Shown here piece by piece: positions 6,269 through 13,324 of a DNA stretch of 13,324 nucleotides (position 1 is its first letter; each line of letters begins with the position of its first letter). The notes under the pieces are model-generated. The model worked only from the letters and a program-made list of their open reading frames with translations. It ran no database searches and was not told where the DNA came from. Source of the DNA: Clostridia bacterium DTU080. GTDB taxonomy: Bacteria; Bacillota; Limnochordia; DTU080. Location: contig LFTP01000352.1 of assembly GCA_001513395.1 (NCBI GenBank), positions 1-13,324 on the forward strand, in the 5' to 3' direction. Position numbers and translations under genes: made by a program.

Positions 6269-7252
6269 CTACTGGCGTAGAATCTCCGCCACACGAGCCA
6301 GGACGGCCTGGCGCGCCTGCTCCAGAGGGAGACGCAATCGACAACCCGCGGCTCGTACGTGCCCCCCGCCTCCGAATTCCCGGGCCAATGCGCTGACATC
6401 GAAGCGGCTCCTCGAACGAAAGCTGACGCGCACTTCGCCGGGTTCGGTTTCCCGGAAAACGACGGCCAATTCGACACCGGCGATCATCTGTGCGTACTGG
6501 ATGATGCCCTCGGTTTCCTCCGGATACGCAGTCGTTTCACTGAGTAGATCATAGCTGAGGGTTAGCCAGGCCGCCTGACCGTCTTCACTACGCTCCAACG
6601 TTTGGAGGGCCCGCTTTAGAAACTCCACATAGCTCCAGGAACGCTGCTGATAGAGATGTTCGGCGACATGAGCAGGTTTTGCGCCCAGCTTGACCAAGTC
6701 CGCCGCCAATCGGAGTGCACGCTCAGTCGTATTGTTGTAGCGAAATGAACCCGTGTCTGAGACGATCGCCGTATAGAGCAAGGTGGCGACCTCAGCATCA
6801 AAAGACAAGCCCAGGTAGACGATCAGGTCATAGATCAGCTCTCCGGTGGCGGACGCTTCAGGCACCAGTAAGAGATTTGCTTCCGGACCTGACGAGTTGG
6901 TCGGATGGTGATCTATATTAACCACCGAACGTGCTGTTTGTATCCATTCGGCTGCAAGACCTGCTCGTCCCAAATCACCGTCAACGACAACAATGTTGTC
7001 CCATTCATGACGGCGAACGGTTTCCAAGGGGCGCAGGCGATGCCGGTGAGGCAGAAAGTCCCATTTGGGCGAAACAGGACCTGCCACCACCGGCACGCTC
7101 GTTTTTCCAAGTTGGCGCAACGCCCAATCGACGGCGAGAACGCTGCCCACGCAATCGAAGTCGGGATCTATGTGGCCGGCTACCAGGAAACGATCCCCTT
7201 CACGCAACACCTCTGTCACCTTGCGCAACTGATTGCATCTCTGATCAGTCAT
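6269..7252 (-). CDS. nrnA: DHH-family nanoRNase / 3',5'-bisphosphate nucleotidase (NrnA type)
   Basis: A 327-residue DHH/DHHA1 phosphoesterase. Family members degrade two- to five-base RNAs and pApA/pGpG-type dinucleotides, and many also remove phosphate from pAp. The metal-binding motifs are all present: HIDPDFD (27-33), DGD (91-93), the DHH motif in NIDHHPTN (112-119), and SDTG (165-168). The DHHA1 substrate-binding motif GGGGHVRAAG is at 294-303. Motif I is slightly unusual (PDFDCVGS instead of the common PDGDAxGS), but the metal ligands are kept. The start is ATG 7252; its first eight bases overlap the end of rbfA, and the two genes are in different frames, which suggests translational coupling. 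The position between rbfA and truB is typical of Clostridia and absent in Bacillus, where nrnA lies elsewhere. Exact substrate preference cannot be read from sequence. Confidence 0.93.
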   Translation of the reverse strand: MTDQRCNQLRKVTEVLREGDRFLVAGHIDPDFDCVGSVLAVDWALRQLGKTSVPVVAGPVSPKWDFLPHRHRLRPLETVRRHEWDNIVVVDGDLGRAGLAAEWIQTARSVVNIDHHPTNSSGPEANLLLVPEASATGELIYDLIVYLGLSFDAEVATLLYTAIVSDTGSFRYNNTTERALRLAADLVKLGAKPAHVAEHLYQQRSWSYVEFLKRALQTLERSEDGQAAWLTLSYDLLSETTAYPEETEGIIQYAQMIAGVELAVVFRETEPGEVRVSFRSRSRFDVSALAREFGGGGHVRAAGCRLRLPLEQARQAVLARVAEILRQ

Positions 7253-7610
7253 GGGTATCGGATTCCTCTTTTTGTCTCAATTCGGCCAAGATCTCGTTGA
7301 TGCGCGCTCCTCTCTGGGCGCTCTTGTCCAAGTGGAAGCTGACCTCCGGCGTGTGTCGAAGGCGAATACGTTGGCCCAGCTCCGATCGGAAGAACCCCGT
7401 GGCGGACTTCAATGCCGCCAACGTCTCTTCGGCGCGTGCGTCATCGCCGAGAACGCTGACGTAAACACGGGCATAGCTGAGATCCCTGGTAATCTCGGCA
7501 TCGGTGACAGTGACAAATCCCAACCGGGGATCCTTCATGAGTTTGATGATTTCGCTGGCGCTTCGTTTTATTTCCTGGCACAGGCGGGCCCTTCTCTGCT
7601 CACTGGCCAT
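7245..7610 (-). CDS. rbfA: 30S ribosome-binding factor A
   Basis: A 121-residue protein with a type II KH-like fold. It binds the free 30S subunit near 16S helix 1/45 and is needed for late maturation, notably in the cold. Family features visible are RARLCQEIKRSASEII near the N-terminus, DPRLGFVTVTDAEITRDLSYARVYVSV in the middle (read in pieces: residues 27-54), and LRHTPEVSFHLDKS (84-97). The frame opens three codons earlier at GTG 7619, but ATG 7610 is preferred because AGGTGA lies at the right distance and the family begins MA..R. The gene follows ylxP by 16 bases, and its end overlaps nrnA by eight bases. Confidence 0.96.
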   Translation of the reverse strand: MASEQRRARLCQEIKRSASEIIKLMKDPRLGFVTVTDAEITRDLSYARVYVSVLGDDARAEETLAALKSATGFFRSELGQRIRLRHTPEVSFHLDKSAQRGARINEILAELRQKEESDTHD

Positions 7611-7626
7611 CCCAATCACCTGCCGC

Positions 7627-7911
7627 TCAATACAGATACTCTATGACTCGTTCAATTACCTCAGCTTCAGGATGTGAGTCGTATTGTCGAGCTACACTGT
7701 CCAGCATGCCTTGAACCACTTTGACGGTGCATCCGACGCACGCGACAGCGATCCGAGCACGCTTATGGTCGTTTTGATAGGCGACTTCCGCTACGGAGAC
7801 GTTGTAGCGAGTCTTAGTTCGATCTACCAAACCTGAAAGCACTCGGCGTTTGTCTTTCAGGTTGGTACTCGAAGGGATCAGGAGATCAACAATTAGGAGA
7901 GCCACAACCAC
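7627..7911 (-). CDS. ylxP: DUF503 (YlxP-like) protein
   Basis: A 94-residue small protein of the DUF503 family, recognised by LLIPSSTNLKDKRRVL (10-25) and RYNVSVAEV (35-43). It has a compact ferredoxin-like appearance with no membrane segment. Its function is not firmly established; it is conserved between infB and rbfA in Firmicutes, and a role in ribosome assembly or translation is inferred from that place. The start is GTG 7911, one base after the infB stop codon, with GAGG inside the end of infB, so translation is probably coupled to infB. A GTG two codons later would also be possible. Confidence 0.92.
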   Translation of the reverse strand: MVVALLIVDLLIPSSTNLKDKRRVLSGLVDRTKTRYNVSVAEVAYQNDHKRARIAVACVGCTVKVVQGMLDSVARQYDSHPEAEVIERVIEYLY

Positions 7912-7912
7912 C

Positions 7913-10507
7913 TTAGGATTCTACCTCTTGCATTTCGTATGCTTCCAGGTAATCCCCTACCTTGATATCGTTGAAGCGTTCAATGCCGATACCGCATTCG
8001 TAGCCCTCAGCCACTTCCCGAACGTCATCCTTAAAGCGTTTCAACGAGCTGATCTTGCCCTCGTAAATGACCACATGGTCGCGCAGGACGCGTACCAGAG
8101 CGTTGCGTACGATCTTGCCGTCGGTGACGTAGCATCCGGCGACCGTACCAATGTTTGGCACTTTGAACGTGGCTCGTACCTCAGCTCTTCCAAGTACCGT
8201 CTCCTCATATACGGGTTCCAGCAGACCGCTCATGGCCGCCTTGATATCGTCGATAGCCTCGTAGATGACTCGGTAGAGGCGAATATCTACTCCCTCGCGC
8301 TCTGCCGCCCGACGGGTGTCAGGTTCGGGACGCACGTTAAAACCGATAATAATGGCGTCTGAAGCCGAGGCCAAAGCAACATCCGTCTCAGTGATTCCGC
8401 CGGTTGCAGCATGAATGACGTTCACTCGAACACGATCATCTGAGAGCTTCTCAAGGCTGCCGGTAAGAGCTTCAACGGTTCCTTGTACGTCGGCTTTGAC
8501 GATGATATTGAGATCTTTGACTTCTCCGTCTTCAATCTTGTTAAACAGCTCTGCCAGGCGTGTGCGGCCCGGTCTGTGGCTGTCTTTTTGTTCTTCCAGT
8601 CGTTCTTCGATCAGCTGGCGCGCCGTTCGCTCATCGGGCACGACTTCAACCCGGTCGCCGGCAGCAGGTACATCGTCGAGGCCCAGTACAGACACAGGGA
8701 CTGAAGGCTCTGCCTCTTTGAGATTGCGTCCGCGGTGGTCAAACATAGCGCGAACACGCCCCGATGTGGTTCCGGCGACGATCATGTCACCTACGCGCAG
8801 TGTTCCGTTTTGGACGAGTACCGTAGCCACTGGACCCCGGTTTCGATCCAGCTCGGCTTCGATGACGAATCCCAACGCCGGACGATGGGGATTTGCTTTC
8901 AGCTCGGCCAGTTCCGCGACCAGCAAGACCATCTCGAGCAAGTCTTCGATGCCTATCTTCTTCAGGGCCGATATCTCAACGGTTACCGTGTCGCCTCCCC
9001 AATCTTCAGCCAACAGTCCGTGATCGGCAAGCTGTTGCTTCACCCGATCGGGGCTGGCTCCGGGACGGTCAATCTTGTTGATGGCCACGATAATCGGTAC
9101 ATTAGCCGCTTTGGCATGGTTAATAGCTTCCACGGTTTGTGGCATGACACCATCATCCGCGGCGACAACCAATATGGCCACGTCCGTGATCTGAGCTCCG
9201 CGGGCTCGCATGGCGGTAAACGCCTCATGTCCCGGTGTGTCCAAGAACGTGATGAGCTGTCCGTTCTTTTGGACCTGGTAGGCACCGGTGTGCTGCGTGA
9301 TGCCTCCGGCTTCACTTTCCGCCACGTTTGATTCACGAATCGCATCGAGCAAAGTAGTCTTACCGTGATCCACGTGCCCCAGAATGGTCACTACCGGAGG
9401 ACGCGGCTGAAGATTCTCATCATCTTCATCAACGGAAACGGTGACTACCGGCGTCTTTTCCTCTAGGTGCTTCTGTGGGATGGCGCCAAGTTTTTTCGTC
9501 ACCATTGCCGCTACGTCATAGTCGATGACGTTATTGATGGCCGCCATGATCCCTTCTTCCATCAATGCTTTGATGACCGTGGTGGCCGGCAGACCAAGCT
9601 CGTTAGCCAGATTGGCCACAGTGATCGTCTCGGGGATCACTACAATTTTCGGCCCTGTGGGCTGGGAAGGCTGCGAAGCATCCTTTGCGCCGGCAGAACG
9701 ATCGGAGCGTGTCTTTTGCCTCGGCCGCCCTTTGCTTTCAGCTGTAGCCACGGTACGTCCGTCAGAGTCTTTGGGTCGCCGGGCCCTGGTGCTTCTGCGG
9801 CGAGGGGTGGTCTCTGTTTTTCGTTCAAAATCCTCATCCAGGTCATCGTCATCTGTCGCTATCACTTCGGGACGGCGAACTTGCGCTGCGGGACGACGTC
9901 CGGCAATAGCCGCGGGTCGGGATCCGGCCCGTGATGATCTCGATGAAGAAGCCTTTGACGGACGCGAACCCTCCTTTTTCTCAACTTCGTCCACAACATC
10001 GGTCTCCTGTTTGGGATGTGCGATTTTTGAAGATTCCTGGCGCGGCGTTTGTTGTGCCTGAGGCCGCGATTGTGACGGCTCTGTCGTAGGTGGCTTCGGC
10101 GTCTCTCTCATCTGTTGGGTCTGAGGTGTCGCCTCCTCGGTGCCCTTTTTGGTGTCCTGTACGGTTTTCGTTGACGCTTCTGATGGTGCCTCGGGACTCT
10201 CCGATGCCCTTTGGGCACTCGCGACAGCTTCTTCAGGCTGCTCTGCCCTTTCCTGTGCTCGCCTTGCACCTCTTCCCCGGCGCGCCCGGCCGGGTACGCC
10301 TACGGGGCGCGGCTTAACGGCTTGGGCTGATGAACCCGGAAGCGATGCTGTCGGAGAAAAACGTCGTCGCACCATTTCAGCATATCGTTCGTCAACTACA
10401 CTCATATGGTTTTTCACATCCGCGCCGAGCCCGGCGAGATAACCGATGATCTCTTTGTTATCGACACTGAGATCCCTCGCCAGCTCGTAAACGCGTGTTT
10501 TCGGCAT
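7913..10507 (-). CDS. infB: Translation initiation factor IF-2
   Basis: A GTPase that brings initiator fMet-tRNA to the 30S subunit and promotes subunit joining. 864 residues from ATG 10507. Layout: an N-terminal IF2_N subdomain (about 1-50), a long low-complexity linker rich in S, P, E, R and Q (about 55-290), a second IF2_N (about 296-340), then the GTPase with GHVDHGKTT (377-385), DTPGHEAF (423-430), NKID (487-490) and SAL (about 513-515), and the beta-barrel and C-terminal domains. The frame opens three codons earlier at GTG 10516, but GAGGTGAT (10519-10512) is placed correctly for ATG 10507. The gene follows ylxQ by 22 bases and touches ylxP. Confidence 0.98.
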   Translation of the reverse strand: MPKTRVYELARDLSVDNKEIIGYLAGLGADVKNHMSVVDERYAEMVRRRFSPTASLPGSSAQAVKPRPVGVPGRARRGRGARRAQERAEQPEEAVASAQRASESPEAPSEASTKTVQDTKKGTEEATPQTQQMRETPKPPTTEPSQSRPQAQQTPRQESSKIAHPKQETDVVDEVEKKEGSRPSKASSSRSSRAGSRPAAIAGRRPAAQVRRPEVIATDDDDLDEDFERKTETTPRRRSTRARRPKDSDGRTVATAESKGRPRQKTRSDRSAGAKDASQPSQPTGPKIVVIPETITVANLANELGLPATTVIKALMEEGIMAAINNVIDYDVAAMVTKKLGAIPQKHLEEKTPVVTVSVDEDDENLQPRPPVVTILGHVDHGKTTLLDAIRESNVAESEAGGITQHTGAYQVQKNGQLITFLDTPGHEAFTAMRARGAQITDVAILVVAADDGVMPQTVEAINHAKAANVPIIVAINKIDRPGASPDRVKQQLADHGLLAEDWGGDTVTVEISALKKIGIEDLLEMVLLVAELAELKANPHRPALGFVIEAELDRNRGPVATVLVQNGTLRVGDMIVAGTTSGRVRAMFDHRGRNLKEAEPSVPVSVLGLDDVPAAGDRVEVVPDERTARQLIEERLEEQKDSHRPGRTRLAELFNKIEDGEVKDLNIIVKADVQGTVEALTGSLEKLSDDRVRVNVIHAATGGITETDVALASASDAIIIGFNVRPEPDTRRAAEREGVDIRLYRVIYEAIDDIKAAMSGLLEPVYEETVLGRAEVRATFKVPNIGTVAGCYVTDGKIVRNALVRVLRDHVVIYEGKISSLKRFKDDVREVAEGYECGIGIERFNDIKVGDYLEAYEMQEVES

Positions 10508-10511
10508 GAAC

Positions 10512-10519
10512 ATCACCTC
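10512..10519 (-). promoter_or_regulatory. Ribosome binding site that sets the infB start
   Basis: GAGGTGAT on the minus strand leaves four bases (eight from the GAGG core) before ATG 10507. It overlaps the alternative starts GTG 10516 and ATG 10513, so these are very unlikely to be used. Confidence 0.75.
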
Positions 10520-10529
10520 AAAATCTTAG

Positions 10530-10829
10530 CTAATCGCTCTCAGCGGCCGACACCAGCGCCTTGGCAAAGGCTGGGTCGCAGACAGCAATGACGGCCCGAT
10601 CAGGTTTACCTATCGCCTTCCCCAGGGACTCTTTGGTAGCTATTTCCATGGTCGGAACGCCTTTGCGGGCAGCTTCTATTGAGAACTTCCGCTTGACGTT
10701 GTCGGAGGCATCCTGCGCGAATATGAGCAGATGGACTCGGTCCCTCCGAAATGCCTCCTCGCACGCGCTGTTACCGGACGCCAAGCGGCCGGCCGCTTGT
10801 GCGATTCCCAACAGTGAGAGGAACTTCAC
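10530..10829 (-). CDS. ylxQ: L7Ae/L30e-family RNA-binding protein (YlxQ)
   Basis: A 99-residue L7Ae-type protein of the YlxQ group. Such proteins bind kink-turn RNA; the cellular target of bacterial YlxQ is not settled. Family features: LLGIAQAAGRLASGN (6-20), a strand HLLIFAQDAS (33-42) followed by a lysine/arginine-rich helix, and a C-terminal AVIAVCDPAFAKAL. The start is GTG 10829; its GTGA overlaps the stop codon of ylxR by three bases, and GGAG lies eight bases upstream inside ylxR, so the two are probably coupled. It sits in the invariant ylxR-ylxQ-infB order. Confidence 0.93.
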   Translation of the reverse strand: MKFLSLLGIAQAAGRLASGNSACEEAFRRDRVHLLIFAQDASDNVKRKFSIEAARKGVPTMEIATKESLGKAIGKPDRAVIAVCDPAFAKALVSAAESD

Positions 10830-11098
10830 CGGATCAACTCCGACAGCTGCTGCCGCAGGGTTTCGACCAGTTCCTGGGCGATAGGTCTTTCAAGAGCCCT
10901 CTCCAGGCTTTTGGCAGTCAAGGCCCGGTCAAGACAACTCATAGAAGGACAGATATAGGCACCGCGTCCGGAAGCCTTGCCGCTGAGATCCAAATGTACA
11001 TTCCCTTGGGGATCGCGCACAACGCGCAGCAGTTCCTTCTTAGCCCTGACTTGACGACAGCCTACGCAAGTTCTTTGGGGTACTCTTCTCGGGCGCAT
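10826..11098 (-). CDS. rnpM: YlxR/RnpM, DUF448 RNA-binding protein
   Basis: A 90-residue basic DUF448 protein. The family signature is present: RTCVGCRQVRAKKELLRVV (9-27) and GRGAYICP (44-51), with several cysteines (C11, C14, C50, C55). In B. subtilis the YlxR protein was reported to bind and modulate RNase P, hence the name RnpM, and it has also been linked to transcription control; which applies here is unknown. The start is ATG 11098, 17 bases after the nusA stop, with an AAGG-type site about ten bases upstream. It overlaps ylxQ at its 3' end. Confidence 0.94.
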   Translation of the reverse strand: MRPRRVPQRTCVGCRQVRAKKELLRVVRDPQGNVHLDLSGKASGRGAYICPSMSCLDRALTAKSLERALERPIAQELVETLRQQLSELIR

Positions 11099-11115
11099 AC
11101 CTATCTAACCTTTCC

Positions 11116-12690
11116 TCATTCCTTGTCACCAAGCTCATCCATGAGCCGGGCCAAATCCGCAAGATCCTTGAGCACGATCTTCTTTCCTTTATCTTTGCCC
11201 TGTTTCCTATCGTTCGTTTTATCCTCGACGTTTGAAGTCTGCTTCACTTCTTTGACGCTGCGGATGGGTTGAGAAGACCCCTTCGGCATGGCGGCACCGA
11301 TCTCTTCAGGTGCGGTATCGGAGACATCTTCCGAAGCAAACATGGAGGGTAACTCCTCATCGTCATCATCCATGTCTTCCCAAATATCGTCCAAGTCCTG
11401 CCGCTTTGAAAGGCGGGGTTTTTTGGGTCTCGGTGCTTCGGCCAAGTTTTCCGTTTCCGGCTTGACCGTTTCAGCATCGGGGAAATCGGGTTCTATGTCA
11501 GGTTCCGCTTCGGAATCCAGGTCCGTTTCCAAATCGGTTCCTGAATCCGGTTCAATGGCAAAGAGCTTATCGGGATCCAGTTCCGGTTCTATTCTTTCAG
11601 GCTCATCATCTTCCTGAGACGGTATCGCAAACAGGCGTCGGGCTTCCATGGCCAGGAGTTCCTGCATCTGAGTCTCGCTCTTGATGTCGATCTTCCAACC
11701 GGTCAAGCGCGCCGCCAAACGAGCGTTTTGACCTTCTTTTCCGATCGCCAATGAAAGCTGGTGATCGGGAACGACCGCCCGGGCCGTCTTTTCGTCATCC
11801 GTAATGTGGACCTTCAAAACTCGTGCCGGACTGAGGGCATTGGCAATGAACTCTTCAGGATCATTGCTCCATTGGACGATGTCTATTTTTTCGCCTCTCA
11901 GCTCTTGTACTACGGCTTGCACACGCATTCCTCGCGGACCTACGCATGCACCTACCGGATCCACATTCGGGTCCCGCGAGTGTACCGCAATTTTGGAACG
12001 ACTGCCAGCTTCGCGTGCCACGGCCTTCAGTTCTACGATGCCATCGTGAATTTCGGGGACTTCCAGTTCGAAGAGGCGCTTCAAAAGCCCCGGGTGTGTA
12101 CGCGAAACGATTACTTGTGGTCCTCTGGTAGTCTTGCGGACTTCCGTAATATACACTTTCATGCGGGTCCCATGTCCGTAATGCTCTCTGGTGACCTGTT
12201 CGCTGGGAGGCAGGATTGCTTCTACCCTGCCGAGAACAACCAGTACATTGCGGTGTTCCGTACGCTGTACGATACCGGTAACAATATCACCTTCGCGGTT
12301 TTGGAATTCCTCGTAGATCATGGCCCGCTCGGCCTCACGGATGCGCTGGATAACCACTTGCTTAGCGGTCTGAGCGGCGATGCGCCCGAAATCACGCGGC
12401 GTGACCTCTATTTCCACGACATCGTCAAGCTGATAATTCGCGTCAATAGCTTTGGCGTCCTCGAGACTGATTTCGTTGGCTTCCTCAAGGACTTCTTCAA
12501 CCACGTCTTTTCGCGAAAAGACTCTGATGTTGCCTTTGTCGTCTACCTCGACACGCACGTTCTGCGCGGTGCCGTAGTTGCGTTTGTAGGCTGAGACGAC
12601 GGCAGCCTCAATAGCCTCAAGGAGAACCTCTTTGGGAATACCGCGTTCTTTTTCCAGTTCCCCCAGGGCAGCCACCAACTCCAAGTTCAT
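11116..12690 (-). CDS. nusA: Transcription termination/antitermination factor NusA with long acidic tail
   Basis: Binds RNA polymerase and nascent RNA, lengthening pauses and aiding intrinsic termination. Of 524 residues, the standard core occupies about 1-350: the N-terminal polymerase-binding domain (1-125), S1 (about 133-200), KH1 (GPRG at 251-254) and KH2 (IGKEG at 316-320). The remaining ~170 residues form a strongly acidic, repetitive stretch (E, D, P rich, about 358-460), then a lysine-rich stretch, and end in IVLKDLADLARLMDEL, a possible amphipathic helix. Many Firmicute NusA proteins stop near 350-370, so this tail is notable. E. coli has acidic C-terminal domains of a different, folded kind. 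The start is ATG 12690, with GGAGG eight bases upstream. The gene follows rimP by 56 bases. Confidence 0.97.
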   Translation of the reverse strand: MNLELVAALGELEKERGIPKEVLLEAIEAAVVSAYKRNYGTAQNVRVEVDDKGNIRVFSRKDVVEEVLEEANEISLEDAKAIDANYQLDDVVEIEVTPRDFGRIAAQTAKQVVIQRIREAERAMIYEEFQNREGDIVTGIVQRTEHRNVLVVLGRVEAILPPSEQVTREHYGHGTRMKVYITEVRKTTRGPQVIVSRTHPGLLKRLFELEVPEIHDGIVELKAVAREAGSRSKIAVHSRDPNVDPVGACVGPRGMRVQAVVQELRGEKIDIVQWSNDPEEFIANALSPARVLKVHITDDEKTARAVVPDHQLSLAIGKEGQNARLAARLTGWKIDIKSETQMQELLAMEARRLFAIPSQEDDEPERIEPELDPDKLFAIEPDSGTDLETDLDSEAEPDIEPDFPDAETVKPETENLAEAPRPKKPRLSKRQDLDDIWEDMDDDDEELPSMFASEDVSDTAPEEIGAAMPKGSSQPIRSVKEVKQTSNVEDKTNDRKQGKDKGKKIVLKDLADLARLMDELGDKE

Positions 12691-12746
12691 GTCCTTAACC
12701 TCCAGCCTCCTTGTTAGATCGCTGTCGTGCCGATCGGCCCCTGAAT

Positions 12747-13208
12747 CTATAGGTCTACCTGGGGCACCAAGTTAGCCTTGGCTACCATGTGAAGGGGTAT
12801 GAGCACCTGCTTCCCTTCGACTTCCAATGCCACGTTACCATCATGCAATCCCGTGAGAACGCCACGGAAGTTACGCTGACCCTCAATCGCCTGATACGTG
12901 CGCAGCTGGACAAGGCTACCGGCGAAGCGCTCGAAATCCTTTTCCCGTTTCAAAGGACGATCAAGCCCGGGCGAAGATACCTGGAGATAGTAACTCGACG
13001 GAATCGGATCAGCAGCATCGAGAATGGGGTCTATCTGGCGACTCAAAAGAGCGCAGTCATCTAACGTGATGCCGCCTGGTTTGTCGATAAAAAGGCGCAG
13101 AACCATATCCTTGCCTTCTTTCACGTACTCCACATCAACCAGCTCAAAACCCAAGGCGGCGCACTCAGGTTCCACCAATCTGGTGACCTCATCTACGACC
13201 CTGCTCAC
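12747..13208 (-). CDS. rimP: Ribosome maturation factor RimP
   Basis: A 153-residue 30S assembly factor that helps early maturation of the 3' domain and the S12 region. Conserved blocks: CAALGFELVDVEYVKEG (15-31), LRLFIDKPGGITLDDC (36-51), LQVSSPGLDRPLK (74-86), DFERFAGSLV (90-99), and the C-terminal barrel ending in IPLHMVAKANLVP. The frame continues upstream for 33 codons, but that part crosses the leader hairpin and is unlike RimP. GTG 13208 is chosen because GAGGAGG lies nine bases upstream and the N-terminus VSRVVDEVTRLVEP matches the family. It is the first gene of the operon; nusA follows. Confidence 0.95.
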   Translation of the reverse strand: MSRVVDEVTRLVEPECAALGFELVDVEYVKEGKDMVLRLFIDKPGGITLDDCALLSRQIDPILDAADPIPSSYYLQVSSPGLDRPLKREKDFERFAGSLVQLRTYQAIEGQRNFRGVLTGLHDGNVALEVEGKQVLIPLHMVAKANLVPQVDL

Positions 13209-13217
13209 GGGATCCTG

Positions 13218-13224
13218 CCTCCTC
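13218..13224 (-). promoter_or_regulatory. Ribosome binding site that sets the rimP start
   Basis: GAGGAGG on the minus strand, nine bases before GTG 13208. It is a near-perfect site and argues against the longer open frame that starts at 13307. Confidence 0.8.
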
Positions 13225-13245
13225 GTACCCGACCTTATACATTGC

Positions 13246-13271
13246 AAAAGAGTGGGACAACCCCACTCTTT
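13246..13271 (-). terminator. Terminator-like hairpin in the rimP-nusA leader (candidate attenuator)
   Basis: A perfect 10-base inverted repeat, AAAGAGTGGG (13247-13256) and CCCACTCTTT (13262-13271), has a five-base loop. In the minus-strand RNA the hairpin ends in UUUU, then GCAAUG. It lies 22 bases before the rimP Shine-Dalgarno and downstream of a TATACT box. It may terminate an upstream transcript or act as an attenuator for this operon. The weak, short U-run is the kind of site at which NusA increases termination. Confidence 0.6.
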
Positions 13272-13313
13272 CCGGCACGCAACTTTACGGAATCGGATAA
13301 ATGACACACGTAT

Positions 13314-13319
13314 AGTATA
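13314..13319 (-). promoter_or_regulatory. Candidate -10 box (TATACT) of the rimP-nusA-infB operon promoter
   Basis: TATACT on the minus strand is a good SigA -10 match. Only five bases upstream are inside the window, so the -35 box cannot be seen. Transcription would start near 13307, giving a leader of about 100 bases that contains the hairpin at 13247-13271. Confidence 0.4.
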
Positions 13320-13324
13320 CCACC

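Noticed and set aside
5678..6280. 200-codon plus-strand frame over truB
   Set aside because: It is antisense to truB, including its catalytic loop, with no independent evidence of coding.
8415..9023. 202-codon plus-strand frame inside infB
   Set aside because: It is antisense to the IF2 G domain and later domains, and its serine/arginine-rich composition is typical of a mirrored frame.
11761..12594. 277-codon open frame on the plus strand
   Set aside because: It lies fully antisense to nusA, whose domains are unmistakable; the protein resembles no family I know, and no ribosome binding site or promoter supports it. It follows from codon bias of the real gene.
12721..12746. GCCGATCGGC palindrome between rimP and nusA
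   Set aside because: A short self-complementary word with no loop, no U-run and no sign of function; expected by chance at this GC content.
13229..13262. Second promoter just upstream of rimP (TTGTCC and TATAAG)
   Set aside because: The spacer is only 15 bases and the -35 lies within the loop and stem of the hairpin; likely chance.
13209..13307. 33-codon N-terminal extension of rimP
   Set aside because: It crosses the leader hairpin, is unlike RimP, and the strong GAGGAGG site favours GTG 13208.
1..13324. CRISPR arrays, tRNA or rRNA genes, insertion sequences, att sites
   Set aside because: No regularly spaced repeats, no cloverleaf or rRNA-like stretches, no transposase or integrase, and gene order and codon style are uniform throughout.

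Overview
This window is one densely packed, single-direction (minus-strand) stretch of core bacterial genes. Read in transcription order (right to left) it is: promoter -10 box and leader, rimP, nusA, ylxR (rnpM), ylxQ, infB, ylxP, rbfA, nrnA, truB, ribF, rpsO, a terminator, pnp, a DUF3866 gene, and the first 154 codons of spoIIM, which runs off the left edge. I see no tRNA, rRNA, CRISPR array, insertion sequence or phage gene, and no gene-free stretch longer than about 120 bases.

The organism is most likely a spore-forming Firmicute (Bacillota) of moderately high GC, closer to the Clostridia/Peptococcaceae or neighbouring deep classes than to Bacillus. The evidence is the rimP-nusA-ylxR-ylxQ-infB-ylxP-rbfA order, a DHH phosphoesterase (nrnA) between rbfA and truB, a spoIIM gene, and a DUF3866 gene beside it. 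About half of the genes start with GTG, and one starts with TTG. This placement is inference from gene order and protein style; no species was identified.

The right two thirds (about 4311-13324) is the classic nusA-infB operon. It holds transcription elongation/termination (NusA), 30S maturation (RimP, RbfA), translation initiation (IF2), small RNA-binding proteins (YlxR, YlxQ), nanoRNA/cyclic-dinucleotide turnover (NrnA), tRNA U55 pseudouridylation (TruB), FAD synthesis (RibF) and ribosomal protein S15. Several genes overlap or touch (rbfA/nrnA, ylxR/ylxQ, infB/ylxP), which suggests translational coupling. A GC-rich intrinsic terminator follows rpsO. pnp, DUF3866 and spoIIM lie beyond it with wider gaps and several hairpins between them, so they probably have extra layers of control.

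The points most worth checking are regulatory. A hairpin buries the whole Shine-Dalgarno sequence of spoIIM. A terminator-like hairpin lies between a promoter -10 box and rimP, where a NusA-responsive attenuator would be expected. The rpsO leader has mutually exclusive helices. ribF has no canonical start codon at the expected place. NusA carries a roughly 170-residue acidic tail. I do not see a clearly new multi-gene system here; the genes are mostly housekeeping, and DUF3866 is the only protein family without a known function.
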